Positions 1-13,288 of a DNA stretch of 64,000 bases are shown here, piece by piece. The stretch's first letter is position 1. Every line of letters starts with the position of its first letter. Source of the DNA: Cordilura impudica (taxonomy: Eukaryota > Arthropoda > Insecta > Diptera > Scathophagidae); contig OY821519.1 of NCBI GenBank assembly GCA_963682025.1, positions 9,419,168 through 9,483,167 of the forward strand. Direction: 5' to 3'. The notes below the pieces were generated by a model. It was not told the origin of the DNA. It saw nothing but the letters and a program-made list of their open reading frames with translations, and did no database searches. The translations under genes were made by a program, and so were the position numbers.

Positions 1-600
1 TTTTTACAAGAGAACATTTTTTTGAAAAAGGATTTTTTTAAAACAGAAATTTTTGAAATATATACTCTCTTCAAAAAGGTGCTTCTTTAAAAAAGGTACT
101 ATTTTTTAGAATGGATTTTTTTAAATATACTTTTTAATAAAAAAGGCATATCTCTGAATAACGTACTTTTTTTTTTATAAAAAAGCTTGTTGTAGGAAAG
201 TATTTGTTTTGTAAAAAGATACTTTAAAAAAAGGAGCCATTTTAAAATGTTAATTTTTTTTAAAAATGATGCTGTTAAAAAGTGAAATTTTTTTGAAAAA
301 ATTCAAAGGGTATTTTTTTTTGAAAAGAGTACTTTTTTAAAAAGGTACTTTATTAAAAAGGTACTTTTTTTAAAAAGGTGCGTTCTTTAAAGTGTACCAT
401 TTTTAAAAAACGTACTTTTTTATAAAGAAACTTCATTTGAAATGGTACTTGTTTTAAAATGGAATTGGTTTTGAAGGTATAAAAAAGTGTTTTTTTTTAA
501 GAAGGTTTTTCTTAAATTTACAGTTTTTAAAATGGTATTTTTTTTTATATAAAAATTTTTTAAAACTTAATTTTTAGAAAGGTATTTTTTTTAAAGGTGA
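1..600. repeat. Degenerate A/T minisatellite with GGTAC-centred units
   Basis: The stretch consists of diverged units of about 15-20 bp, each a T-run, an A-run and a short GGTACT or GGTACC core. It resembles the longer array at 4085-8960. No coding potential is evident; the reading frames crossing it are low-complexity Lys/Phe products. Confidence 0.7.
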
Positions 601-639
601 TATATATGACGACCTCGCCTTGGATATGGGAGTAATGTG

Positions 640-1112
640 CTGTAATTCGAGCGAAACCCGAAAAAAGTTTAAAAAGAGTGGGCGTAAAAGTAGGCGTGGC
701 CGGTAAGACACATATATATAAACCTTCTCTAGGGTATAAAAATCGTGCGTACCAAATTTCAGAGAAATCCGCTGAAAAATAAAAACTTGTATAGCGAACA
801 AATATACAAAAAAAACATAAAATGAATTGTATATAAAAAGTGGACCTTGAAGTGGGCGTGGCCAGTAAGAAGCACATGGTGACCTTTCCTGGTTTACAGA
901 GATCATGTTTACCAAATTTCAGAAAAATCCGTTAACAAATAAAAATTTGTATAGCGACCAAATATACCAAACAACATAAAATGAATTGCATATAAAAAGT
1001 GGGCGTAAGAGTAGGCGTGGCCAGTAAGAAGCATATGGCGACTTTCCCTGTGGTACAGAGATCGTGTGTACCAAACAAAAAAAACAAACAAACAAAGAGA
1101 AAATGAATTTTA
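640..1112 (+). repeat. Tandem repeat of about 150-170 bp with GTAGGCGTGGCC core
   Basis: Three diverged units share a core near 680, 851 and 1000. Each then runs through AAGCATATGGCGACC, a GTACCAAATTTCAGAGAAAT segment and AAATTTGTATAGCGA. The same unit recurs at 31740-32540, where the array ends in a Helitron-type 3' terminus, so this copy is probably an interior fragment of the same element class. The array stops at a TATATATA stretch where the Helitron at 1119 begins. Confidence 0.8.
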
Positions 1113-1118
1113 TATATA

Positions 1119-1480
1119 TAGATAGTATTAATAGGTAAGGCGATATCTTGTGACCGATATAATTACTTCAAATAATAACCGATTTAAAAAAAAATAGCCC
1201 ATTTGAAAGGTATTTCTTTTTAGCTGTCCACCAGATTTATAGATTTGCACAGTCCGGAACATTTTTTTTGAGTAATGCTCATTTAAAATTGCTACTAACA
1301 CATACACAAAACACATAAATATCAAAAGCCCTGTAATGAATTGTGAATTGGCTAAAATTGATTAGCATACCTTTAGGCTCCTTTAAAATTATTATTAAAT
1401 GAAAACTAATTATTGTTAAATGAAAAAAAAAATTTTTTTGTAGAATTTGCACTTGAATTTCGAGGGCTGGACTCGGCTAG
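1119..1480 (+). mobile_element. Short non-autonomous Helitron-like element, copy H1
   Basis: The family starts with TCTATAATATTAATAGG followed by GGCGATTTCTTGTGACCG, and ends with a CTCGAATTTCGAG hairpin, 12 bases, then CTAG. Insertion is between A and T. These are the hallmarks of Helitron termini: 5' TC, 3' hairpin and CTRR, no target duplication. This copy has a mutated 5' end (TA for TC), a complete 3' end (CTAG at 1477-1480) and a weakened hairpin (CTTGAATTTCGAG). It encodes no protein. Nine further copies or pieces lie in the window. Confidence 0.8.
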
Positions 1481-2827
1481 TCTTCTGAAATGCTTTCAAA
1501 TATGCACAATTTTAGTTTTTACTACTCGAGCTGCACGTTCGACTAGAGTAGCTCATTTGCTACTCGAGCTTGAACTAGTGAACTTTGTTTAGAAAAAGCA
1601 TTTTTCTTAAAAAATAAATTAAATCATTAAAAATTAAATCTTGTTTAAAAAATCTGAAAAATAAGTAAGAATAGGACGATTTTTTTTTATAAAATTAGAG
1701 TATTTTTCTAGAAAAGTATTTTTTTGAAAAGTAGTTTTGGACAAAATTCCTTTTTAGAAAACTAATTTCAATGTTACAATGGGAACCTTTGTTTTGGAAA
1801 ACATAATTTTTTTTTTACGGATTTTTTATCGAGACTATTACACACTTTTGAAAAATTATTTTTTATGAAACGAAATTATGATGATGATTTTTTTGTTTTT
1901 TTTTTTTTTTTGGAAAAGGAAATTTTTGTGGAAACTGCTTATTTTAGAAAGTTTACTTTTAGAAAAAGATTTTTTTGTATCTAAGTTTAAGAAAAAGAAC
2001 CAATTTTCGGAATAGGAGCGTTTTATGGAAAAGGTTTTTTTTTTCTTTTGAAAATGTTCCTTTTTTGGAAAAGTACTTATTTCGGAAATTCAGGTAATTT
2101 TTTTTAAATTTTTTGTTTGCATCAGTATTGTTTTTAATTGTTTTTTTTTTCTAAATAAATAATTTTTTTTCTAGAAATTTTCCCTTTTTCGATAATTTTC
2201 TTTTTGACAAGAAGTCAAGCAAAGAAAAATTTATTGGTATTGACCACAGACTCCAATATGTGTTTATGTGTTTTTGAACTTAAAAACTTTCTAATCAACA
2301 CGTAAAAATTCCCATCACTCCCATTTTTGTTGTTGTATTTTATTGGTTTCCAATTGTCAACATTCAAAACTATCATTTAATTTTATGAATGACCCACACA
2401 AAAAAACATAAAGTGCTGACAACGAATATCACCAAACAACAAATAGAAAATCTAATCAATAGAAAATCGAGCAACAAATCTGTTGGCCTCACCCATCAGT
2501 TGTTATTTAAGTCAACCATAGACTGGCAACTTTCTCCTAAGCAACATACTTATCGACCAATGATAGTGAATAAATATTACACGAGTATTATTACATTTTC
2601 TACTGATATTAAGTATTTGAAAGAAGAAAATAAAAACCTTAAACTATTTTTTTTAAACTTGGCTCAAGTTAAATATTTCTTAATAAAAAACCCATGCGTT
2701 TATTGTGAAATCCACCTCCCAATAACCCAATGTGAAATGCAAAACTAAACTAAATAAAAAAAATAATACAATCAAACTTACATCAAATAAATATGAGTAG
2801 TACCTCTAAAACCCAAACCTACAAATA
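1481..2827. other. Gene-free AT-rich stretch
   Basis: From about 1575 to 2215 the sequence is a strongly diverged version of the A/T minisatellite (TTTTTAGAAAA-type units). From 2220 to 2827 it is less repetitive. An open stretch at 2389-2748 (+) could encode 119 residues, but its Lys/Asn/Ile-rich composition and lack of any domain make it most likely chance. I see no gene. Confidence 0.5.
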
Positions 2828-3018
2828 TATTAGGGTGACAGTTGTTTTGTAAACTTTGCATATTCGATTCTGAGGTAATGAATTAAAGGTTATCTAATAA
2901 ATATTTTTGGTTTAGAAAATCAGTCTTTAATAAATCATCCTTAGAATGGTCTTTATTTAAGCTTTCATATGATACCTAACACATATAGAGTTTTCTGAAT
3001 CTGAGTCTCACCCTAATA
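2828..3018. mobile_element. 191-bp MITE-like element with TTAGGGTGA inverted repeats
   Basis: TATTAGGGTGA at 2828-2838 is exactly matched by TCACCCTAATA at 3008-3018. Taking TTAGGGTGA as the terminal inverted repeat leaves TA on both sides, which fits a TA target duplication of a Tc1/mariner-mobilised MITE. There is no reading frame inside. The superfamily is inferred from the TA only. Confidence 0.65.
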
Positions 3019-4084
3019 GACATTATTAGTTCATGGTGGTGCTAGTTATTTGTTGGTAGCACGTAGTCTAGATGTTTGGATGGGTTTAAAAAAATAAAGA
3101 CGCGTCCACATTAGTGTTGATGGTTTTTGTTTTGGGCTGAGCTTTAAATACTTTGCATGTGGACGGCTAGTTGGTCGATTGCTTGGTTGACTGTTAGGTT
3201 GCCTAAATGACTTAAGTTTGCTTGGGTTCGATAGCAAGAATTGCCATTAATGTCTGTTTTTACGGCCAATTTATTGCGTTTTTATTGATTTGACTTTGAC
3301 TAGTGTTTATTTAATGTTTGTTCGTTTTTTTTTTATTTCTTTGCTTTTTTTTTGTCATAATACACTTGAATTTGTATTTCAAAATGTTCCCTTCCTCTTT
3401 TGACTGAATAAAAAAAAAAAAAAAAAAAAATCAGAGACACACATTTCTCTAATTTAAAGAAATCAAGGAATACTGATTAATTTTTATGGCTAAATATTAA
3501 ATGTGTTTCTTTTTGTAGTTTTTTAAAAATTGATTTCGTTTTTTCCATTCGTTGTTGTTGTTTTAAATAAATTCGCATATCTCTTGAGCTATATATTAAG
3601 TTACGTTTTATTATTAGCTTTATTTTATTAGCTTGATTTACCTCCAAAACAGCCCTCCTTTCTTGCTGTAGAAAAATTTGTCAAAGCTAATAAATATACA
3701 AAAAAAAAAAAAAAAAAAAAAATTAACCTTAATGTTGCTAGATTTTGATGATTACGTTTTTCTATGACTCTTGTCCGCCTTAGTTACCAACTTCCAATAG
3801 CAAGCGTTTTAATAAAATCGCCACCAAAAGCAAAGACGATCTCAAAAAAAATCCAACATGGCTAAAAGTAATAAAACGTCAACAGTTTTGACACGTGCCA
3901 CCCCGAAAAATACATAAAAACTCTATTTAATACATAGAAAACCTTTTCCGTTGCTAAACTAGCCGTCATCAAAGTCAAGCTTAGCTTTCGGTTTATTTGT
4001 TTTCGATATTATGTTTTGATTAGCGATTTAAACAATTTTGAAAAATTGCCTATTACCCAATGGAAACAATGTCTGGTGTGAAAA
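3019..4084. other. Gene-free AT-rich stretch with A-runs
   Basis: This interval contains long A-runs (about 3411-3430 and 3701-3722) and moderately complex AT-rich DNA. I see no coding exon, RNA gene or recognisable element in it. Confidence 0.4.
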
Positions 4085-7000
4085 ATTCAAAACGTACCTT
4101 TTAAAAAAAGTACATTTTAATTTAAAAAGTGCGTTTAATACAACAAGTACCTTTTATTAAAAATTCAAATTTTTTTTAAAAGGTAACTTTTATTAGAAAG
4201 ATACCTTTTATTAAAAATGTGAATTTTATTAAAAAGTACCTTTATAAAAAAAGTTCCTTTATATTAAACTAGAAGATTTTATTAAAAAAAAAAATACCTT
4301 TATATTAAAAAAAATACCTTTTTATTAACAAAGTACCTTCTATTTAAAAATTGCATTTAATATAAAAAGTACCTTTAATTATAAAGTAAACTTTTATTAA
4401 AAAGATACATTTTATTCAAAAAGTTTTTTTTTGAAAAAGTTATTTTTCTTTATCAAAAAAACTTTATTAAAAAATGTTTTTTTTTATTAAAACTGTACTT
4501 TTTATTAAAAAGTTGCTTTTATTAGAAAGGTACGTTTGATAAAAAAAGTACCTTTTATTAAAAATATAACTTTTATAAAAATTACTTATTTGAAAAAGTT
4601 CTTGTTCTTTATTAAAAAAAAGTATCTCCTTTATTAAAAATTTAAATTTTATTAAAAAAGTTCCTTTTATTAAACAAACTCTATTAAAAAATTATTTTTT
4701 ATTAAAGATGTACTTTGTATTAAAAAGTAGCTTCTACTAAAAAAGTACGTTTAATATAAAAAGTATCTTTTATTAAAAATCGAACTTTTATAAAAGAGTA
4801 TTTTTTGAAAAAGTTCTTATTGTTTATTAAAAAAAGTATCTTTTATTAAAAAGCTCACATTTATTAAAAACGTAAATTTTATAAAAAAAGTTCCTCATTT
4901 TGAAAAAGTAGCTTTGGTTAAAAAATCACCTTTTATTAAAAAAGTACCTTTATATTAAACTAGAAGATTTTATTTAAAAAAAAAAATACCTTTATATTAA
5001 AAAAAATACGTTTTTATTAAAAAAGTACCTTCTTTTAAAAAAGTGCATTTAATATAAAAAGTACCTTTTATTAGAGTGTAAACTTTTATTAAAAAGGTAC
5101 CTTTTATTCAAAAAGCTTTTTTTTGAAAAAGTTATTTTTCTTTATCAAAAAAACTTTATTAAAAAATGTTTTTTTTTATTAAATATGTACTTTTTATTAA
5201 AAAGTAGCTTTTATTAAAAAGGTACGTTTGATATAAAAAATACCTTTTATTAAAAATCTAACTTTTATAAAAAAGTACTTATTTGAAAAATTTCTTGTTC
5301 TTTAAAAAAGTATCTTTTAATAAAAAGATCCATTTTATTAAAAACGTAAATTTTATTAAAAAAGTTCCTCATTTTAAAAAAGTAACTTTGGTTAAAAAAT
5401 CACCTTCTATTTATAAAGTACCTTTATATTAAATAAGAAGATTTTATAAAATAAAATTCATTCATATTAAAAAAAATACCTTTTTATAAAAAAAGGATCT
5501 TTTATTAAAAAAGTATCTTATACTAAAAAAAACCACCTTTTAATACCACCTTTTATTAAAAAATACGTTTTATTAAAAAGTGCTTTTAATTGAACAATTA
5601 TCTTTAAAAAAACATTTATTAAAAAAAGTACTTTTTATTAAAAAAGGAACTTTTATTAAAAAAGTACCTTTTATTAAAAAAGTACCTTTTTATTAAAAAA
5701 GTACATTTTATAAAAAAGAACCTTTTATTAAAAAAAGTACCTTTTATTAAAAAAAAGTACCTCTTGTTAAATAGTACCTTCCCTTAAAAAAATATTTTGA
5801 TTGAAAAGTACCTTTTATTTCAAAAGTATTATTTTATTTATTAAAAAACACCTTTTATTAAAAAAAAAACTTTTTATTAAAAATAACCTTTTGTTAAAAA
5901 GTACCTTTAAAAGAAACATTTATTAAAAAAAGTACTTTTGATTAAAAAAGTAACTCTTATTAAAGAAGTACCGTTTATTACAAAAGTAACTTTTATTGAA
6001 AAGTAAATTTTATTAAAAGTGCCTTTTATTTAAAAAGATAAATTTTTTTAAAAATACTACCTTTTTTTAAAAAAGTAAATTTTCTTAAAAAATGTCTTTT
6101 TATTAAAAAAGTGTCTTTTATGAAAAAGTAGCTTTTTTGAAAAGTAAATTTTATTAACGAAGTAACTTTCTATTAAAAAATACCTTTATATTAAAAAGTA
6201 CATTTTATTAAAAAAATACCTTTTATTACAAAAAGTAACTTTAATCAGAAACTTAACTTTTTTTAAGAAGTTCTTTTTATTAAAAAAAGGAACTTTTATT
6301 AAAAAAGTACATTTTATTAAAAAAAGTACCTCTCATAAAAAATGCACCTCATATTAAAATAGTACCTTTTCTTAATATCCATTGATTCCAAATCTGAATT
6401 ATAGTAATATATTTTTATAAAATCCCATAACAAATCCTGTAATATGTTAAGATATAATATTAATAAATAAAGATGTATATATGAAATGAAATGAAAAACC
6501 TTTTCTTAAAAAAATGAATTTTATTTAAAAATTTCTTTTTATTAAAAAGTAGCTTTTTAAAAAAAAAATAAATTTTATTAAAGCGGTATGTTTGCATGAA
6601 AAAAATACATATATATGAAAAAGTACCTTTATTGAAAAATAAAATTTTATTAAAAAAATACCTTTTATTAAAGAAATTACTTTTTATTACAAAAGTGCCT
6701 TTTTCTAAAAAGTACCTTTTATTAAAAATGTATTTTTTTATTTATTAAAAAGCACTTTTTATTAAGAAAACTTTTTATTAAAAAATAACCTTTTATTAAA
6801 AATTTTAAGAGAAACATTTATTAAAAAAAGTACTTTTTTATTAAAAAAGTAACTCTTACAAAAAAAGTACCGTTTATTAAAAAAGTTACTTTTATTGAAA
6901 GTAAATTTTATTAAAAGTGCCTTTTATTAAAAAAAGTAAATATTTTAAAAATGTACCTCTTATTAAAATAGTACCTTTTCTAAAAAAAAAAAATTTTCTT

Positions 7001-8960
7001 AAAAAATGTTTTTTATTAAAAAAGTGTCTTATATGAAAAATTAGCTTTTTTTAAAAGTAAATTTTATTAGAGTATCTTTCTATTAAAAATACCTTTATAT
7101 TAAAAAATACCTTAAATTAAAAATTACATATTATTAAAAAATACCTTTTATTAAAAAAAGTAACTTTAATTAGAAACTTAACTTTTTTTAAAAAGTACTT
7201 TTTATTACAAAAGTACCTTTCATTAAAAAAGTACCTTTTATCAAAAAATAATTTGTTATTGATAAGTACCTTGTGTTTAAAAAGTACCTTTTATTAAAAA
7301 AGTACTTTTTTAAAAAAGTACTTTTTGAAAAAGTTCTTGTTCTTTATTTAAAAAAAGTATCTTTTATTAAAAAGTTGCCATTTATTAAAAACGTAAATTT
7401 AATTAAAAAAGTTCCTCATTTTAAAAAAGTAGCTTTTGTTAATAAATCAGCTTTTATTAAAAAAGTACCTTTATATTAAACAAGAAGATTTTATAAAAAT
7501 TACCTTCATATTAAAAAAAAAAAACCTTTTTATAAAAAATGAGTCTTTTATTAAAAAAGTATCGTGTATGTACTAAAAAAATACCTTTTATTACAAAACA
7601 CCATTTGATAAAAAAGTAACTTTTATTAAACAAAAACCTTTTATTAAAAAGTGCTTTTTATTGAAAAAATATCTTTTTAAAAAAAACATTTATTAAAAAA
7701 AGTACTTTTTATTAAAAAAGTAATTTTTATGAAAAAAATACCTTTTATGGTTTTTGGTTTGTTAGGCTCGAGGTCATGTGGTTTTAATAATAAAACATCA
7801 AATTCGTTGCTTTATGGTTTTTTTAATTATTATTTTTATTTTTGATATACCTTTTATTAAAAAAAGTACCTCTTATTAAAAATGTACCTCTGATTAAAAA
7901 TGTACCTCTGAAAAAAATTTCTTTTTTTAACAATACATTTATATTCAAAAGTACCTGGTATTGAAAAATTAAATTTAAAAAAACAAATACCTTTTATTTC
8001 AAAAAGTAGCTTTAATTAGAAACTTAACTTAAAAAGCGGCTTTTATCATAAAATTATTTTTATTGAAAAGTATCTTTAATTTAAAGAGTTCCTTTTATTA
8101 AAAAAGCGTTTTCTTAAAAAATAACCTTTTATTAAAAAGTACCTTTAAAAGAAACATTTATTAAAAAAAATACTTTTTAATAAAAAAGTAACTCTCATTA
8201 AAAAAGTACCGTTTATTAAAAAAGTTACTTTTATTAAAAAGTAAATTTTATTAAAAGTGCCTTTTATTAAAAAAAGTAAATTTTTTTAAAAATGTACCTC
8301 TTATTAAAATAGTGCCTTTTCTTAAAAAAATTAATATTCTTAAAAAATTTCTTTTTATTAAAGAAGTACTTTTTACTAAAAGGTAGCTTTTTTAAAAATT
8401 AAATTTTATTAAAGAAGTAACTTTCTATTAAAAAATACCTTTATATCAAAAAATATCTCATATTCGAAAATCACATTTTATTAAAAAAATATCTTTTATT
8501 AAAAAAAGTAGCTTTAATTAGAAAATTAACTTTTTTTTAAAAGAACCTTGTATTTAAAAAGTACCTTTTATTAAAAAAATACTTTTTTATTTAAAAAAAA
8601 AGTAAAGTTCATTAAAAACGTGGTTTCATAAAATATATAATTAAAGAAACATCTTATAAAATATTATAAAATAGTATGGGATAACAATATACATATGTAT
8701 ATAAGAAGGTACTTTTTATACTTTGTATAAAAATTATTTGTAAATAATTATAGAAAATGTTGTTATGAGAAAAGTGCCTTCAAGAAAATTACTTTCTACA
8801 AGAAGTGAACCTTTTTGAAAAGTGCCGTTCAGAGAAGTTCCTTTTGAAAAAGTACGCATTTAAAAATTCACTTTTGTAATAGCACCTTTTGTAAAAGTAC
8901 CTATCACAAAAATAAATTTTTAGAAAAGTACCTTTAAAAATACTTAAAGAAAAAGTACAC
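4085..8960. repeat. 4.9-kb degenerate minisatellite, unit about 18 bp, with higher-order repeats
   Basis: Units approximate AAAAAAGTACCTTTTATT. Some contain the palindrome AAAAGGTACCTTTT, so both strands look alike. Longer blocks recur: a segment with CTAGAAGATTTTATT near 4265 and 4955 with variants near 5430 and 7480, and a block reading AAGAAACATTTATTAAAAAA near 5910, 6810 and 8150. This shows larger units were copied. Two non-array inserts sit at about 6378-6495 and 7748-7845. The last 200 bp are more diverged. Reading frames here are artefacts. Confidence 0.85.
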
Positions 8961-10860
8961 TTTTGTGCCAAAAAACTCTAGGTTGTGAAATTTGACAGAA
9001 ATTTTCTCAACTTTAAGAAATTAATCAAAGCCAAAACTTTTTTGGTCTCTATACCTATAAGTACTCAGACATGAAGTATTATTTTGTTACCACGTTGTTA
9101 ACCTATTGTGCAACGAGACCAAAGATGGGAAATTTTTTTGATAAAATTTTTAAGTTTTAAGATGTTATTACAAATATGTCAGAGATTAGCTGTGTGAATT
9201 TTTAAATAAATTCCTCTGCCAGAATTTTTCTTATAAGTATTTTTTTTTGCGGATTTCGGTAAATGTACTTTGTACCAAAAATTAATAACTTTTCTACTTT
9301 GAAATATTATATTTTATCTTAATAGCGTATGGTTTCGGAAAAACCATAGTCCCTTTTGGACTTGGGGTCATATGTGACTAATAAAAGACAATATATTCAA
9401 TAAATTCAAATATTTTGTAACTGCTGAAGAATTTTTACAAATGTGTTGATCATCCATTCCCAAAATTTCGGATAAATCCGAGATTATTAACCTACTAATT
9501 GCCAAGGCGAGCTTTGGATTTGATGACATTTTTAAATAAAGATTACCGGAAACGAATTTTTCTATTATTTTTCTATTTGTACAGGAAGGATGTTGTTTTT
9601 TGTATGATTCTACTATCTGGAGTAAAAACTGCTCTCTCCTACATTATTTGAAAATCATTTTTGAATTTAACGCCTGTTTCGGCAGTATCGTTTACTACAA
9701 ATAACTGTTTGCAAAAATTTTAAAATATAAAATTAGACTCCAATGTCGATGTAGGAAATAATAAAAATTCTGCAGAAATTCTAAAAAAGCTGAAAAATTT
9801 TTTTTAGTTTTCTGGGAGATATGAGAAAATTATAGTAGGTGTAGACTGACTGTTCGTAACTCTGTACCATGTGTTTAATGAAAGGCTGCTACTAATTGGA
9901 TATAGAAAATAAGCATAAACAAAATTTGTTTGGTATTCCTTTTAATTTTTTGCCTACCGATATGAACAAGTTTGTATCCGATGCTATATTTATATACTAA
10001 TGGACCGATTCTGACCATATTTGTTAAAGTCACTATTTTTTCAAAAACATATACAAACCAAATTTGGGAAAAATCTGTGCAATAATTTCGTTTTTGATAG
10101 GTTAAAGTAAAGATCGATAAGCAGCTCTATATGGAGTCCATGACTAAGATTTGTTCAAATTAACCCCACGGGTTAATTGCAGAAAATATGCCCAGAGTAT
10201 TATTTTTTAGAATAATTAAAATATTATCAACCAGTTTTATCGAAATCCTTCCACAAATATATATTATTTCGATATATTGTTTTAAAAAAATTTTAATATC
10301 CTTATTTGACCTTTGACCGTAAAGGGGATACTATTTATAGTGTTTCAATTTAATCTTAATTTGCAGGATCGAGAACCTATATCAAGGGGTATAATATTTT
10401 GGCAAAAGATATTTGAAATATGAAAACATGAAAAAGATGTAGCTTAAAAGTTCAAATCCGCTGAAATAAAAACGCTGCCCTCGGCAAATTAAGAACGGGA
10501 TACCTACAATATTAGGCGTTTTTAATCACATATATTTTGTTAATAAGACCTTAAAGTTCAATCGTTGATTTCGGAAAATTTCGTGAACAAAATTTTTGAA
10601 AAAGTAAAATTTTAGATTTTGAAATAGTCCTAAAAAATACGTACCTTTTTGGCGTTAATTTATAACGACATAACAATAGATGAGATGCAAAAGACTTTAC
10701 ATGAGATCATCTTGGGATCAGGGAAATGGAAAAATGTTGCTGTTGTAAATTATTTCAATGTCTTTAAAAATGTGAGCTCGATTTTCTTAATCAAGTGGTC
10801 TGCGGCGCATTTATTGCCCGGGGAAGTTGATATAACTTGGTTGTTTTTCAACCGATAATA
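8961..10860. repeat. Old diverged dispersed repeats, no gene
   Basis: This moderately complex AT-rich interval has no convincing exon. The part around 10295-10440 (TGACCTTTGACCG, then TATAATATTTTGGCAAAAGA) aligns by eye with 57060-57200 (GGACCTTTGACCTC, then TTTAATATTCTGGTCAAAAT). It is therefore a dispersed family also present near 57 kb. A DINE-like remnant lies at 9822-10160. A 69-residue open stretch at 10649-10858 has no recognisable domain. Confidence 0.5.
9822..10160 (-). mobile_element. Degenerate DINE-1-like fragment, hairpin-end half
   Basis: The order of blocks matches the better copies at 24286-25031, 35649-36393 and 41904-42676: GAGAAAATTATAGT, then ATGTGTTTAATG, TATAGAAAATAAGCATAAAC, GATATGAACAAGTT, and ATGACTAAGATTTG. 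The palindrome near the end is decayed and the TATACCC end is missing. Confidence 0.6.
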
Positions 10861-13288
10861 AATTATGGTTTATTAAATAATTTAATTGAAACCCAATTGT
10901 TAATATCAACATTTTTTAGAAAAATGATTTTTTTTTTGATAATTTTTACATATAAATGCATATTTGAATTTTGAACTCAATGCGCTTCCAGAAAGCATTG
11001 TCCGTTTTGGCTCAAATTATGTGCACTAAAGTTTTAGATCCAGTGTCGCAATAATCCGACCCGCACATCTTGAAATTAAAAAAAAAAAAATTTGGCTGTC
11101 ACTCGAATATAAGTATATATCTGTTTATTATCCCCATTGGGTGCTCTGCTACATAATAGCAAATTACCACAATTTCTAAAAATAAGACATTAATTTATGT
11201 ATTTGTTTACTTGTATTAAAATTGTTTTTATTTCCACTATAATTCATTAAAAAAAAAAAAAAATGTCTACAAATATTTTTTTTTATAATTATAATTTATT
11301 ATTTTAGTCGCTAAAATCTTTTTTGTTTAAAACATTTTATTGTTCTTGTTACTAACAAAATTAAAACGTCACAAAATTCATAGTTAATTTCATTGGTTTA
11401 GTATTATTTTTATTTTTTTTTATAAACAACGATATTATTTTATGTTTTTTTGTTTTGTTTAAATGTAGTATAATTAAAAGAGACTAATAAATTTTCCATA
11501 TTTAGCGAAGGTCGTCAACACTTGTGGTCCTCGGTGTGTGAGTGTTGTGCGTTGTCAACAGAAAAAAAAACATGTACACGGTATAATCAAAAATATCAAT
11601 AAAATACATTTTATAAAAATGTGTTAGAGACCAATTAGGAAATGTTATCACATTATTATCAATAAAATTAAAAATTTCAAAATTTCAAATGATTTGGTGA
11701 TACTTAATTTTTTTGGGACATTAAAATCAACCTTTAAAAAATATAAATATTTTTATCGTAAAATTGTCATTGTTTTAAAATTTAAATTTTATTTATTATT
11801 TGACTTGATGTTGAAACGAACAGTATCGTTTCATAAAACAATTTCATGTCTTTTTTTAATATTTGTAAAATCTGCCACTTTTTTTTCGCTACTTCCGCTT
11901 CTATCGTCCCTTATGTAGCAACTTAAGACATTTTCTTATATAATCTCATCCAAATAATTAATGTAATTTATATTTAAGCGGCGTAATTAGCAGTCAATAA
12001 TATTTGTTACTCGGTATTAATTCAATTACACTCAATTTTATGTTATTGTTGCTGGTGGCTAAAAAAAACCATCCCACCATCAAAATTCAAATTATTCAAC
12101 CAAGCGTCAACTCAACTTGTTGTTGTTTTTTTAAAATATTATTTAGCAATTTTATTTTATCTAATGTAAAACCACACGATCTTCCCTCATTTATGGTGCT
12201 GCTCTTTTTTTTTTTTTGTAAAGTATTTGTTCGTTTATGATCTAATAATAATTATTTTCTAAATTTTTTTGTTGCTGCAGCTAATCGGTTGTTGCTTTGG
12301 TTTTCATGACTCGCAAAATGTGCATTATGTATACTAATATTTGATTTTTTTTTTTTAAATAAATATTTGTTGTTACTCATACGCCTGGGAAGCAGTTTTA
12401 ATTGAAATAATTGCACGTTGAGTTAATTAAACGTTAAATAAAATTTAATTGAAAAATAATATAATAACAGAATAAATAACAGAATATAATAATCTTAGTA
12501 ATAGCAAAAAAAAAATTAAATAAATAAAACAAACAAACGACAACACCATCATTTGCGTTATTGTTGAATACCGTTTTTTTCAAAATCGTTTATTCGTTTG
12601 TCTGCTCCATAGATATTATCGGCCTCCATCATTTTTATAACAGACAGGCAGCTGTGATAAAATGTTTGTTTTCGAAAACTCTTGTTGAGAATTAGAAAGA
12701 GCACGTTATTCGTTTGTAACAACAATACTTTGCAAATTTATTTGTATATCTTATTTACAAAATATACACCATTTCCAATTAAATGGTTTAAATTAAAATA
12801 AATTAAATTAAAAATTTTATTAAAATTTTTTACTTTCCTTATGAATTTTGAAAATTTTTGACTAGATACTTCTTTTGATAAATTCCATCCTATTCTCTAA
12901 GCCGTTGCTCAATTCATTTGACGTCTAACTTTTCACCAAATCTTAAATTTTTTTTCATCGTAAAAGAAAGATTTTGTAACTACTAAAAAATAAATATACT
13001 TGGCATATTTTCTGGGCAATTGCTAGGGGGTGAGAAATTACAAGTCAGATTGAAACTATTTTTCCAGTGTAGTAAAATCTCTAAAGGGTTTGGCCTTCTC
13101 AGGCCAAACTTCTGTTTTGCAAACTTTTATATATTATCTCAATATTTGTTTGATGGTTTCTCGTTTCAATTTTGAACAAAATTGTAGCTAAAGCTTAAAT
13201 AAATAATTAAATCTATTGTTGATTTAATATTAAAAATATCACTCATACGTATAAATCTGTTCTACTCTATTAATAATTATAATAATAA
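10861..13288. other. Gene-free AT-rich stretch
   Basis: The 2.4 kb consist of AT-rich DNA with homopolymer runs. Open stretches at 11694-11918 and 12004-12240 have biased Phe/Leu/Lys composition and no domain. I see no exon with splice signals, RNA gene or element end. It could be host intron or spacer. Confidence 0.4.

Noticed and set aside
574..915. Overlapping minus-strand frames with RSPCASYWPRPLQGPLF-like repeats, also at 32073-32387
   Set aside because: They are translations of the GTAGGCGTGGCC tandem repeat and change frame between units.
2389..2748. 119-codon plus-strand frame
   Set aside because: No recognisable domain, a composition like the surrounding AT-rich DNA, and no supporting signals.
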